A DNA stretch of 23,711 nucleotides from a virus. Made by a program: the position numbers and the translations under genes. Each line of letters starts with the position of its first letter. Within the stretch, counting starts at the first letter, position 1. The notes under the pieces were generated by a model. That model was not told the origin of the DNA, did no database searches, and was given only the letters and a program-made list of their open reading frames with translations. Positions 1-7,392 of this stretch are shown here, in pieces. Where the stretch lies: positions 1 to 23,711 of the IMG/VR virus record IMGVR_UViG_3300021168_000084; one strand, given 5' to 3'.

Positions 1-20
1 AATCCGACATTTGAACAATG

Positions 21-500
21 TTAGCCATTTCGCTTCTCCATCACTGCACCGGGGGCGATATCCTTATCCTTGCCAGAGGCTTTTCGTACCCCGACAGATC
101 GTATTGCTGTTAACCGCACGCCGGGAGGGAGTTCCTTGTGCTCCTCGGCGTAGTCTCTCACTACAATTGCGCTGGCCCGACGCTCAAGGAGGTCGAACTT
201 ATTGTTTTCCTTCACAAATTCCATGAAGGCTTCTGCATCATCTACACTCGCCGTGTAGCGGGTGTTCAAATGAATGGTACCCGACGGCGTCCGCGCAGAT
301 GTGGCGCCGGTAGCTTCCAAATGGGTGTCAAAACTGCCAGAGAGACGTGACTGTAGTCTTAACAGCGGCTTAGTCTCCTCATCGAGAGCTGCCTCCAGAA
401 GCGCTATCTGCTGCTTTATCAGCAACCATAGCTCCACCTGCTGAGCGAGCGGAAGCTCTTCGATATTAAAATCCTCAGCTTGTTCTAGTGTTAGGTTCAT
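21..500 (-). CDS. Hypothetical phage protein, 159 aa
   Basis: I do not recognise a characterised family. The N-terminal third is acidic and helical, with the stretch QQVELWLLIKQQIALLEAAL predicted to form an amphipathic or coiled-coil helix. The middle is polar, and the C-terminus is basic (GVRKASGKDKD). The ATG start overlaps the stop of the upstream helicase gene by four bases (ATGA), so translation is probably coupled. It is the last complete gene of the leftward DNA-metabolism block. The architecture resembles accessory proteins next to phage helicases or recombination genes, but that is inference from context only. Confidence 0.75.
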   Translation of the reverse strand: MNLTLEQAEDFNIEELPLAQQVELWLLIKQQIALLEAALDEETKPLLRLQSRLSGSFDTHLEATGATSARTPSGTIHLNTRYTASVDDAEAFMEFVKENNKFDLLERRASAIVVRDYAEEHKELPPGVRLTAIRSVGVRKASGKDKDIAPGAVMEKRNG

Positions 501-2035
501 GATGTCGCTTCCTCAAAAAGTGCAAGCAGCTTGTCTTGCACGGATGCCTTGCGTCGCAGCAAGGCGTATATCCGGCGTTCCACCGGAGTTCCTTGTAAAT
601 GCAGCACCTGCTGCTTCTTGGTCTGCCCTACCCTACGAATGCGGGCACAGGCTTGCACGTAGATCTCCAAAGATAATATCGGACAGAACCATATGATAGT
701 GTCCGCCGCCGTCAGGGTTATACCGTGGTGCATAGTCGCTGGATGTGCCAATAACACCTTATATTGCGGAGTAGTCTGGAACGCTTGGAATATCTTGTTA
801 CGCTCCTCTGCATCCACGTCCCCGTGAATGATGGCATGGTCTATGTGTTTTAGGGTTTTAGTCAATCCTGTAACCATGTGACGGAACGGACAGAACACAA
901 TAACCTTGCCCGACGTTGACTCGATCAGGTCAATCAAGATATCTTTTCTTTCGTCTGCGTCAAGTTCAACCGTGGTATGGTCCTCGTCGTATACGTAGCC
1001 GCCTGATATCTGGAGTAGCTTGTTCATAGCCACTCCTGCATTCATGGCAACTATTTTTTTGTCCTTTATGCGCGTTATCAAGTCGTTCACCATATTCTTG
1101 TAGGTCTCCATTACCTCCTTGTTCATTGGCACGTCGATATAGCGCTCTACTAGCTCGGGCAACTCTACGACATCGTCCAAAGTGAACCGCACCGCCGGCT
1201 GCATCCACGAGTACGCTGTTTCAATCGCGTGCTCTTTAGGGACCCACAAAAACTCGCTCTTCTTAAGCATAAGAGCATCACGAGCGTGGGAGAAATAGCG
1301 GGGAACAGTGTGCGGCGTTACGATTCGACACTGCATCCACACATCAGTTGGTGCATTCGGCATCGGGGTGCCGGTTAAACCCCATACCCACTTCATGCCC
1401 TCAACAAATTTCTGCATCAGTTTGGAGCGCGAAGAACTGTTACGATACACGGCTAGCTCATCTATGCAGAGGGTGTCTATGTCCTTACGTGCCGTAATCT
1501 CGTTGTGGATTACCTGCAGCCCATCGTGATTGATGACAAAGATTTCAGCCCCCGGTGTGGCAAGGGCTTTCAATCGCTGCGCCCGAGTGCCATGAAGAAC
1601 GGCTACCTTCCGATGCGGGATAGTGCCGAACGCTTGGTTCCCCCAGACAAGCTCTAGCGTCGAGAGGGGCGCCACCACAAGCAGCTTACCGGCCGCACCG
1701 ACACTGCGCAGATAGTCCCACGCCCACAACACGGTGCGCGTCTTACCGGTGCCCATGTCGTTCAACACGTACGCGCGATGGTTGCTCACCAGCAAATCGC
1801 AAGTCTTACGCTGTACGTCGAACGGGGTGTTCTTGTTCCATTCGTAGTAACACATGGGATTAGGAAGCTCGTACCCCAACTTTCTGAGCGTGTGGTATTC
1901 CTCAACCCCATGTGGGATAACCCATAGATCGTCTAGAGGCTGTCCCTGGGGGAACAGCGTCGTGACGCCTACGGTGCGCGGCAGCGCCAAAGCTTGGTTA
2001 GGCTTTGAGATTATGAGTTCAGGTAGTACCGACAT
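497..2035 (-). CDS. SNF2-type superfamily 2 DNA helicase
   Basis: Predicted ATP-dependent DNA translocase or helicase of 512 residues. A Q-motif-like region lies near residues 72-75, Walker A is DMGTGKT with Lys98, and a DEAD-like motif II reads DELA near residue 185. Motif III is GLTGTP near residue 219, and motif VI is ARIRRVGQTKK near residue 470. This order and the length fit compact phage SNF2 helicases. The start ATG follows GGTGGAGACTTT and lies inside the 3' end of the VRR-NUC gene (25-base overlap). Pairing of SNF2 helicase with VRR-NUC nuclease is frequent in phages, and the two probably act together in replication, recombination or repair. The exact substrate cannot be read from the sequence. 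Confidence 0.93.
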   Translation of the reverse strand: MSVLPELIISKPNQALALPRTVGVTTLFPQGQPLDDLWVIPHGVEEYHTLRKLGYELPNPMCYYEWNKNTPFDVQRKTCDLLVSNHRAYVLNDMGTGKTRTVLWAWDYLRSVGAAGKLLVVAPLSTLELVWGNQAFGTIPHRKVAVLHGTRAQRLKALATPGAEIFVINHDGLQVIHNEITARKDIDTLCIDELAVYRNSSSRSKLMQKFVEGMKWVWGLTGTPMPNAPTDVWMQCRIVTPHTVPRYFSHARDALMLKKSEFLWVPKEHAIETAYSWMQPAVRFTLDDVVELPELVERYIDVPMNKEVMETYKNMVNDLITRIKDKKIVAMNAGVAMNKLLQISGGYVYDEDHTTVELDADERKDILIDLIESTSGKVIVFCPFRHMVTGLTKTLKHIDHAIIHGDVDAEERNKIFQAFQTTPQYKVLLAHPATMHHGITLTAADTIIWFCPILSLEIYVQACARIRRVGQTKKQQVLHLQGTPVERRIYALLRRKASVQDKLLALFEEATS

Positions 2036-2328
2036 AAAGTCTCCACCGTATAGTTTATGGTGTCATCGTCGTATATTAGAAACACCCTCCCGCCCGCTTG
2101 TTCTATCTCGTGCATAGTGTTTATTTGTTGGGGCGTCATCGAATGGTCTTTGTCGCGTTTCGCTTCTACTGCAACAAACCTGCCAGCTACGCAAAGGATG
2201 TAGTCTAAGAGCGGCGCTCCCATCCCTCGCGTAACAGGCATGCGGCGAAAAATGCGGCCTGGGTAGGCCGCACTAAGCTGAAGAAGCTTCTTATTGAACT
2301 TACTCTTGATCTTCCCCTCGGGGGTCAT
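2011..2328 (-). CDS. VRR-NUC domain nuclease
   Basis: Small single-domain nuclease of 105 residues in the PD-(D/E)XK superfamily (VRR-NUC type). Catalytic elements are visible: GAPLLDYILCVAGRFVAVEAK contains the Asp (LDY) and the E-x-K (VEAK), followed by the conserved MTPQQ and the EIEQAGGRVFLI strand. Virus-type VRR-NUC proteins are metal-dependent nucleases thought to act on branched DNA or replication intermediates. The gene overlaps the 47-residue zinc-ribbon ORF upstream by 29 bases and the helicase downstream by 25 bases, so it is embedded in one polycistronic unit. The basic N-terminus (GKIKSKFNKKLLQL) is typical of the family. Confidence 0.9.
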   Translation of the reverse strand: MTPEGKIKSKFNKKLLQLSAAYPGRIFRRMPVTRGMGAPLLDYILCVAGRFVAVEAKRDKDHSMTPQQINTMHEIEQAGGRVFLIYDDDTINYTVETLCRYYLNS

Positions 2329-2443
2329 TGGCTATTTCTCCTTCACAGCAATGTATAATACCGTACCCCCCGCAGTCGGGGCACGCCTCAAATTTCCGCT
2401 CTCGTTCTAGAAGCCCTGTGCCGTCGCATCGCTGGCATATCAT
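2300..2443 (-). CDS. Zinc-ribbon microprotein, 47 aa
   Basis: Short reading frame with ATG at 2443 sharing bases with the preceding stop (TAATG) and ending inside the VRR-NUC gene. The protein has CQRCDGTG at its N-terminus and CPDCGGYG about 15 residues later, a CxxC...CxxC layout like half of a DnaJ-type zinc finger, followed by a CC pair and an acidic tail. Such four-cysteine ribbons usually bind one zinc and mediate nucleic-acid or protein contacts. Reality is supported by tight packing between genes and by the cysteine pattern; the function is unknown. GGGAG lies about 11 bases upstream as a possible ribosome site. Confidence 0.7.
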   Translation of the reverse strand: MICQRCDGTGLLERERKFEACPDCGGYGIIHCCEGEIANDPRGEDQE

Positions 2444-2610
2444 TAGTAGATCGCTCCCGCATTTTTAAGTTCCGTTGAGACAAACTCATAAAGTTTATCA
2501 GCATCTTCTACTATAGTCGGGATATCCCATTCGCCGGCCGCTTGATCCTCGATAAAGGCTCTACACCTGAGCCACAAGCCCGTTTCATGATCTATTAGCT
2601 CCGTTGTCAT
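2443..2610 (-). CDS. Small acidic protein, 55 aa
   Basis: ORF starting with the ATG that overlaps the stop of the nuclease gene (ATGA at 2607-2610) and ending in TAATG shared with the zinc-ribbon ORF. The product (starting MTTELIDHETGLWLRCRAF) is acidic and probably helical throughout, with a central WDIPTIVEDADKLYEFV segment. No family is recognised. The perfect nesting between two other genes argues for a translated gene rather than spacer. A regulatory or protein-binding role is conceivable but unsupported. Confidence 0.65.
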   Translation of the reverse strand: MTTELIDHETGLWLRCRAFIEDQAAGEWDIPTIVEDADKLYEFVSTELKNAGAIY

Positions 2611-3275
2611 CTGTAGCTTCCTTTCCCGTGGAATTCACACTCTCTCACTGCACACCATTTCGTACATAAGCCCCCCGGCTTAGGAGGAAAATTATTATCC
2701 TCGTGAGCCTTCTCGAACGTATCGACCCGCTTCAACAGAGGTAAGATAAAGTCCGGCAGGGTCTCTCTATAATAGTTTATCGAAGTAGTCGTGTCATCGT
2801 TCAGCCATACAAACTCTGTCCGAACCACTTGCACCTCAGGAAAGGTCTGCATGACGCAGAGCGCCATTATGCCCAGCTGCACAGAGTTGGGCTTCGGCTT
2901 GCCCGTTTTCCAGTCGAGCGCAAGCCCCAGATCGGCATCGACACGCACCACATCAGCGATACCCCGCAGCCACGCCCACTTGCCGAACCACTCGGTAGGG
3001 TTGAAGGTCGGGTCAAGGGCGTAGCGTTGTTCTACGTATAGCGTTCCTGGTCCCGCCTTGACAGTATCGACCCAGTGCTGCCATTGCTTCATATTCTCGG
3101 GCAGGGGAGCTCTGTCCTCGATCGCCTTCGCCATCGCGGCGTGAACCTTGTTGCCCCAAAGCAGCACCTCGCTTTCGCCCTCAACCGCTGATTTCGTTAT
3201 ATAGTACTCTTTGTACCTCCGGGGGCAGGTCTCGTACGCTTCCAGCTTGGAAAAGGTCCAACTAGTCTTTTTCAT
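2607..3275 (-). CDS. PD-(D/E)XK nuclease, Cas4/RecB-like, with Cys cluster
   Basis: Predicted exonuclease of 222 residues. Conserved positions are His45 (GNKVHAAM), Glu82, Asp108 (GIADVV), and Asp121 plus Lys123 in LALDWKTGK, the D-x-K core. Cys17 in ETCPRRYK together with Cys204, Cys208 and Cys213 near the C-terminus matches the one-plus-three cysteine layout of Cas4 and AddB iron-sulfur nucleases, so an Fe-S cluster is likely. I chose the ATG at 3275 because GGAG sits six bases upstream and the codon overlaps the previous stop as ATGA; GTG 3287 and ATG 3281 are in frame but less well placed. Probable role: end processing during recombination or replication, alongside the VRR-NUC and SNF2 proteins. 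Confidence 0.9.
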   Translation of the reverse strand: MKKTSWTFSKLEAYETCPRRYKEYYITKSAVEGESEVLLWGNKVHAAMAKAIEDRAPLPENMKQWQHWVDTVKAGPGTLYVEQRYALDPTFNPTEWFGKWAWLRGIADVVRVDADLGLALDWKTGKPKPNSVQLGIMALCVMQTFPEVQVVRTEFVWLNDDTTTSINYYRETLPDFILPLLKRVDTFEKAHEDNNFPPKPGGLCTKWCAVRECEFHGKGSYR

Positions 3276-3598
3276 GTGCATCTCCACGATGCTTCTATCT
3301 CAAGTTGTAAGATAGCCATAGCTCTCCATGCCATCTTCGCCGAGTGTCTCAAACCATCACTATCTCGCGTCCCTCTTTCCAAAAAATGCCGCATGAGGGC
3401 GTCCGCTTGATCCATAGACTTATCCCGAGCCCAATGCAAGGGTTCCCCCGGATTGTGTTGTTCATTCCCATGAAACGAAACATGGGCAACCTCTATCATG
3501 GCATCCTTGAAATAATCCACAAACCCCGTTGCCACTGGATATTTCTTTCGCTTAGCAGCCTCCGTTGGGAGGGTATCTGATTTCGAACCATTCGTCAT
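3272..3598 (-). CDS. DUF5664-type protein, putative dNTP diphosphohydrolase-related
   Basis: Protein of 108 residues. The body (YPVATGFVDYFKDAMIEVAH, then SFHGNEQHNPGEPLHWARDK, then SMDQADALMRHFLERG and DGLRHSAKMAWRAMA) matches my memory of the phage family DUF5664. As far as I recall, Pfam labels this the N-terminal domain of dATP/dGTP diphosphohydrolases, an all-helical fold. A role in adjusting deoxynucleotide pools is therefore plausible, but the catalytic activity of this short version is unproven. An upstream extension to 3667 is open, but ATG 3598 has AGGAG at good spacing and reduces the overlap with the DUF4406 gene to 47 bases. Confidence 0.75.
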   Translation of the reverse strand: MTNGSKSDTLPTEAAKRKKYPVATGFVDYFKDAMIEVAHVSFHGNEQHNPGEPLHWARDKSMDQADALMRHFLERGTRDSDGLRHSAKMAWRAMAILQLEIEASWRCT

Positions 3599-3896
3599 GC
3601 CCGCTGTCTCCTCTCGCTTGAATAAACCGTCGTAGCCCCAGAGCCATAGCCAGAGCGCTCTCTGCACGTGCGCCGCGACTCGTTTCCCAGTCTCTTAAAA
3701 GATATACGGCTTCCGCCTGTTCACAGATGTACTCACAGTCGATCGCAAACGCCGCACGTATCGGCGTGTTAGGGTCAACCGTAGCAGGGTTAAAGACTTC
3801 ATGCCCCTGCCCTTCAAGTTCCTGCGCTGCCTTGTAAAAGGTTGAGCGGTTGTCCCCCTCTATATTCCGCATTGGCCCAGCCAGATATATCTTCAT
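3552..3896 (-). CDS. DUF4406 protein, nucleoside 2-deoxyribosyltransferase-like
   Basis: 114-residue protein with the Rossmann-like start MKIYLAGPMRNIEGDN, the segment GHEVFNPA, and the later YICEQAEAVYLLRDWETSRG followed by ARAESALAMALGL. This pattern is that of DUF4406, related to nucleoside 2-deoxyribosyltransferases, which handle free nucleosides or modified nucleotides. The start at 3896 has GGGAGC seven bases upstream; that site covers the end of the preceding gene. An in-frame ATG six codons upstream is less well placed. The C-terminal 15 residues overlap the DUF5664 gene, which suggests coupled expression. Substrate unknown. Confidence 0.85.
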   Translation of the reverse strand: MKIYLAGPMRNIEGDNRSTFYKAAQELEGQGHEVFNPATVDPNTPIRAAFAIDCEYICEQAEAVYLLRDWETSRGARAESALAMALGLRRFIQARGDSGHDEWFEIRYPPNGGC

Positions 3897-3900
3897 TGAT

Positions 3901-4224
3901 TTAGCTCCCGTCATATTTAAAATGTATAGGTTCTTCTATTCTTATAACCCAGTATCGACCGTCCCCGATGTGTTTGTCCCCCCATAGTGGGGCCTCCACC
4001 TTATCGAATGTGCCGATAACTCTCATATAGCCGTCTTTGAACGTTATGATGACCCTATCTTTTACCACTGGTGCCTCCATGCCGTAGTTGTGAGCCAATA
4101 TAGCAGCAGATATAGTATCTGCCCTGCATTTAGGCAGCCCATGATCCATAAGCAGCTCCACCAGTTCTTTGTCGTCGGTTGCCCGCCTCAGGGCTATAGT
4201 CATAGCTTCAGCGCGATCCATCAT
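3901..4224 (-). CDS. Hypothetical phage protein, 107 aa
   Basis: No family recognised. The N-terminal half is helical and acidic (RAEAMTIALRRATDDKELVELLMDHG). The C-terminal half looks like a small beta domain (KDRVIITFKDGYMRVIGTFD, then GDGRYWVIRIEEPIHFKYDGS). ATG 4224 is preferred over an in-frame ATG at 4257 because GGAGAGC precedes it at suitable spacing; the longer version would begin within a local repeat. It lies just upstream of the DUF4406 gene, with the ribosome site of the latter overlapping its last codons. Confidence 0.7.
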   Translation of the reverse strand: MMDRAEAMTIALRRATDDKELVELLMDHGLPKCRADTISAAILAHNYGMEAPVVKDRVIITFKDGYMRVIGTFDKVEAPLWGDKHIGDGRYWVIRIEEPIHFKYDGS

Positions 4225-4283
4225 TTGCTCTCCATCCATGATCCATAAGCAGCGCATTTAGGCCACCCATGATCCACTTGTGC

Positions 4284-4409
4284 TCACACAGCACAATAGA
4301 CTTGTAACGCCTTAACCTTTTGCTCGTCCGCTACAAATTGCGCGCTCAACACCTTGGCCATTTTGTCTATCGCGGAAATAAGCTCTTCAAACTCTTCACG
4401 CGTCATCAT
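4284..4409 (-). CDS. Small helical protein, 41 aa
   Basis: ORF whose ATGATGA start overlaps the stop of the DNA polymerase gene. The product (MMTREEFEELISAIDKMAKV, then LSAQFVADEQKVKALQVYCAV) should be a single long amphipathic helix. No family recognised. Support comes from the overlap-type start and the gene-like composition; GGAGAGTGTAA precedes the ATG. It may be a translationally coupled accessory protein, but nothing in the sequence shows a function. Confidence 0.55.
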   Translation of the reverse strand: MMTREEFEELISAIDKMAKVLSAQFVADEQKVKALQVYCAV

Positions 4410-6316
4410 TTACACTCTCCATAGCTCGGGCCAGGACTCACCTCAGCTTTAAGTGGGATATCCCGGCCCCACCATGGTGCCCTAGTTAACTCTGCAAGAA
4501 TTGTCTGTGCAGCAGCCGTAGCGTCCTCAGCCTTAACCAAGTAAACTAGCTCATCGTGGGCTTGGTGGGAGAAGCGATACCCCAAGTTATTTAGCCGCAG
4601 CGCTGCGTCCATCAAGATCGTTCGGCCTAATAACTCTATTATATTCTGCAATAGGCGGCCAGGGAATAGCTTGATCGGCTTACCTCCGTAGTTGTAGCCC
4701 CATTCTGTCCCTATCACCTCTTCACCATCATAAACGGGCATCCTTCGAGGGTTACCATATCGCATCATCAAGCCATTCGGCCCCTCAACCTCCCCGTGCC
4801 GTATAGTGACCGGCCCCAGCTTCACAGACGAACAATTGTCAGCCGAGCGAGAAGTCCCCCATACTGTCTCTATGGCCCGCCCCAGCATTCGCCACAACCT
4901 TGGTATCGCAGCATATTTCGCTCGATAAGCATCAACGGTTTTTTGTGCCAGTTCCGGTGTCCACTCGATACCTAACCCACTAAGATCGATACCAAATCTC
5001 CGCGCGTCAGTAAGGACCATGTTATAAAACCGCCTAACCCCGCACTGGTACTGCAGTCCCAACACCCCTGTCTTAGCAATGAACCCATGCCCCGGATGCT
5101 TATTCTTTCTATCGATTTCAAATCCAAACAGGAGTGACCCGAACGAATTGTAAGGATCACCCTGCTTGAATTCTTCCAGCAACGTTTTCTCGCCGGCCAG
5201 CCACGCGGTCAGCCGCGCCTCGATTTGAGCCAAGTCACCGGATATAACCACATGCCCCGGAGGCGCTATTAGAGCCCTTCTGATAGCGTTTGTCTGGCCC
5301 CCCCTCCCTGCCGGAAGGTTCTGGAAATTTAAGCCCCACTCCCCACTAAGGCGGTGTGTATGGGCCCCCCCATACCGGAGCGGCACGGGCATCTTTATCA
5401 TAAGGCGAGATATGTTTATTAGCTTCTCGGTGCGGGTTTCTTCGATGGTAGACTTGAACCCGAGCCGTGCCGAAGCTAGCGCTTGAACTACAGGATCAGG
5501 GGAATTCCGCAGGTCCTCCATAAAACGATCGGTTTTAGCCAAAGCAGGGATCGTACCTTCCCCGGTCGGGCTAGGCTTGTACTCGATCGGAACTTGTCTG
5601 GCCTCAAGAGCTTTCACAAATTTATCGGACGACATGAGGTCGGCTTTAGAGAGGCCGCAGGCTCGAAGAAGGTTAGCCTTAGAGGTTTTTAGGGTGTTAA
5701 GGTGTTCTTTCAAAGCAAATTGATTTACGTGGAAAGTAGGCTCGACCGCGCAACGAATGACAAGATCCATAACCTTGAGTTCTTCAGAGGGTAATTCTTG
5801 GACAAGCATCTTGAAAATATCACGAGAGCGCTCGTTGTCACGGTTCGAATAGGCACAATAATCGTCCCACAGGCCGGCAGCCTTGATGGCATCGGCGCGC
5901 ATACCCTTAACTTTGGCAATCGTACTCTTGTCGTGGGGCAGGCCGAGCACCTCGCATACCTTCTCTAAGGTCAACCTAGGCAATATATGCCCCCGCGTCG
6001 CTCGTGCTAGGTTCATGCTGTCTAGCATCAAAGCCGGCACGAAACCGAAGCGCCACGCTAGCACTGAATTATCAAATAGGGCGTTGTAAGTGACAGTTGC
6101 AGTGGTTTTAGGGTCGAATTGAGACAGAAAATTGCTCAAAGCAGAAACCCCCTCCACAATAGTGGAGGGGTCGTTGTTGATAGCCACGGCACAGATGATA
6201 GTCTCGAACCTGTTGTCCAAGATGTACTCTGGCACAGTCATCTTGCGAAGACTGTATTCTTTGTCGTAATAAGATTCGACATCTAGGAACAGGAAATTTT
6301 CAATCACACTGGCCAT
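4406..6316 (-). CDS. Family A DNA polymerase with 3'-5' exonuclease domain
   Basis: Replicative phage polymerase of 636 residues. Exonuclease motifs: Exo I FLFLDVESYYD with Asp12 and Glu14, Exo II TYNALFDNSVL, and Exo III YSNRD. Polymerase motifs: A, SGDLAQIEARLTAW; B, FIAKTGVLGLQYQCG; C, HQAHDELVYL. The position equivalent to E. coli Phe762 is Leu. The Arg usually found four residues before the motif B Lys appears to be Gly, with His one residue earlier. The frame stays open upstream to an ATG at 6454, but I prefer ATG 6316: the protein then begins directly at the exonuclease domain as relatives do, and its start overlaps the stop of a membrane microprotein ORF that carries the strong ribosome site. 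Confidence 0.93.
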   Translation of the reverse strand: MASVIENFLFLDVESYYDKEYSLRKMTVPEYILDNRFETIICAVAINNDPSTIVEGVSALSNFLSQFDPKTTATVTYNALFDNSVLAWRFGFVPALMLDSMNLARATRGHILPRLTLEKVCEVLGLPHDKSTIAKVKGMRADAIKAAGLWDDYCAYSNRDNERSRDIFKMLVQELPSEELKVMDLVIRCAVEPTFHVNQFALKEHLNTLKTSKANLLRACGLSKADLMSSDKFVKALEARQVPIEYKPSPTGEGTIPALAKTDRFMEDLRNSPDPVVQALASARLGFKSTIEETRTEKLINISRLMIKMPVPLRYGGAHTHRLSGEWGLNFQNLPAGRGGQTNAIRRALIAPPGHVVISGDLAQIEARLTAWLAGEKTLLEEFKQGDPYNSFGSLLFGFEIDRKNKHPGHGFIAKTGVLGLQYQCGVRRFYNMVLTDARRFGIDLSGLGIEWTPELAQKTVDAYRAKYAAIPRLWRMLGRAIETVWGTSRSADNCSSVKLGPVTIRHGEVEGPNGLMMRYGNPRRMPVYDGEEVIGTEWGYNYGGKPIKLFPGRLLQNIIELLGRTILMDAALRLNNLGYRFSHQAHDELVYLVKAEDATAAAQTILAELTRAPWWGRDIPLKAEVSPGPSYGECK

Positions 6317-6468
6317 CCCATCAGTTGAGCGAAAGCAAAGAACAGCAGGGGGATTGCGATTGCCGAGGGCACCAATTTGAATACAAAGTGGGATGGCCAG
6401 TTTTCCGTCTTCATCACAATCGCAAACGTCAACATATAAATTGACGCCATCCATTGCAAAGTCAACAT
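6304..6468 (-). CDS. Putative two-helix membrane microprotein, 54 aa
   Basis: ORF preceded by AGGAGGT at ideal distance, the best ribosome site in this neighbourhood. The product has two hydrophobic segments, QWMASIYMLTFAIVM near residues 5-19 and VPSAIAIPLLFFAFAQLMG near residues 33-51, joined by a short polar loop (KTENWPSH). Its stop codon lies 11 bases inside the preferred polymerase start, so it could couple translation of the polymerase. The alternative is that this stretch encodes a polymerase N-terminal extension in another frame. Membrane topology and function are predictions only. Confidence 0.5.
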   Translation of the reverse strand: MLTLQWMASIYMLTFAIVMKTENWPSHFVFKLVPSAIAIPLLFFAFAQLMGWPV

Positions 6469-6480
6469 AGATGTACCTCC

Positions 6481-6642
6481 TTAGTGCAGTGTCAAGCTTT
6501 CAGTGGTAAACAAACCTCGCTCGAAAGCGAGGTCTATCAGGCGTGTCGCCCATAATTTGTTGGCGATTACAAATTGTTCGGTGTTAGGGTTATAGGTTAT
6601 ATACCCCTCAGCATCCAGCTGTTCAAGGATTTCATCCATCAT
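6481..6642 (-). CDS. Hypothetical small protein, 53 aa
   Basis: Begins MMDEILEQLDAEGYITYNPN, with its ATG overlapping the stop of the upstream Cys-rich gene (ATGA), and ends just before the ribosome site for the membrane microprotein. The sequence has a helix, a short strand (EGYITYNPNTEQFVIANK) and two further helices, which could be a small winged-helix-like fold. A longer in-frame version to 6783 is antisense-like shadow of the neighbouring gene, so the short start is chosen. No family recognised. Confidence 0.65.
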   Translation of the reverse strand: MMDEILEQLDAEGYITYNPNTEQFVIANKLWATRLIDLAFERGLFTTESLTLH

Positions 6643-7367
6643 GACGGACGCCCTTCCGCTATTGCGCTTGCCTTCTTCTTCCGCACCCCGTGCGCAGGGA
6701 AGCCTACGATTACCTTCCTTTCTTGCCGCTGGCACAATTGGCACGTGGCACAGGACACGTCGTCCCGATACGTAGCAGGGCACACTACAACCTGACGCCC
6801 CCTAGGGGTAGTGATATATGTGCGTCCGTGTACCTTCTCGGGTAACACCACGACAACAGGCCCAGCCTTGGCCGCGGACAACTTGTCAGCCTCTTTCAGG
6901 TTATCTGCCGATAGGTTAATTGTGAAGCCCCGCTTGTTGGCGCGCTTGATTGCCGCCTTATTGGCCTTAGTCAACGGCTTGTGGGTATAGGTAAACCCCC
7001 GCTTACCCTTGTTGGCCTCTACAAGATCGTCAAGAGCAACCTCGTCTATCTTGTCCCCAAGGCCCGGCAGATCGCCAGCTTGGTTGTGCCGCCATAACGT
7101 GCCGTCCTCCAATTGGGATATGGCAGTGGTAAATTGCGACCATGTAAGGGTTTGCATTGTAGCCTTGGTATTGCGTTTTACCAATGCGCCCGGTTCTGCA
7201 GCGGACAGGATCGACCAGAGTAAACCAAGGGGGCCAATATCAGCATAGCAGCCGTTGTCCTTGAGCGGACATGCATCGGGACAAGTGCTTCTACTGGTAG
7301 TTGAGACAGGTATTGGACCCGTCTTTCCATTACCGGATTTAGGGGTGAGATAAACAGCATATGACAT
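6639..7367 (-). CDS. DUF7227-like Cys-rich phage protein
   Basis: 242-residue protein starting MSYAVYLTPKSGNGKTGPIP. N-terminal cysteines occur in STCPDACPLKDNGCYAD and a C-terminal group in VSCATCQLCQ. Between them are conserved-looking blocks WRHNQAGDLPG, GFTYTHKPLT and GFTINLSADNL. This matches my memory of a phage family now called DUF7227, similar in layout to the mycobacteriophage Gp88 group; function is not established. The two cysteine groups could bind a metal or iron-sulfur cluster. ATG 7367 follows the AGAGGGACACC start context shared by this gene set; upstream in-frame sequence to 7529 overlaps the preceding leader element and gene end and is probably not translated here. Confidence 0.8.
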   Translation of the reverse strand: MSYAVYLTPKSGNGKTGPIPVSTTSRSTCPDACPLKDNGCYADIGPLGLLWSILSAAEPGALVKRNTKATMQTLTWSQFTTAISQLEDGTLWRHNQAGDLPGLGDKIDEVALDDLVEANKGKRGFTYTHKPLTKANKAAIKRANKRGFTINLSADNLKEADKLSAAKAGPVVVVLPEKVHGRTYITTPRGRQVVVCPATYRDDVSCATCQLCQRQERKVIVGFPAHGVRKKKASAIAEGRPS

Positions 7368-7392
7368 GGTGTGGTGTCCCTCTAAGGTGAGA

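Noticed and set aside
1-10. Possible start of another leftward gene (ATG at 10 on the minus strand)
   Set aside because: Only three codons are visible and no ribosome site precedes it, so it cannot be supported.
3599-3667. N-terminal extension of the DUF5664-type protein (Trp-rich start)
   Set aside because: It overlaps the DUF4406 gene by more than 110 bases and lacks a ribosome site, while the internal ATG 3598 has AGGAG at good distance.
6317-6454. Polymerase N-terminal extension from ATG 6454
   Set aside because: No ribosome site at 6454, and family members usually begin at the exonuclease motif; kept only as an alternative in the polymerase entry.
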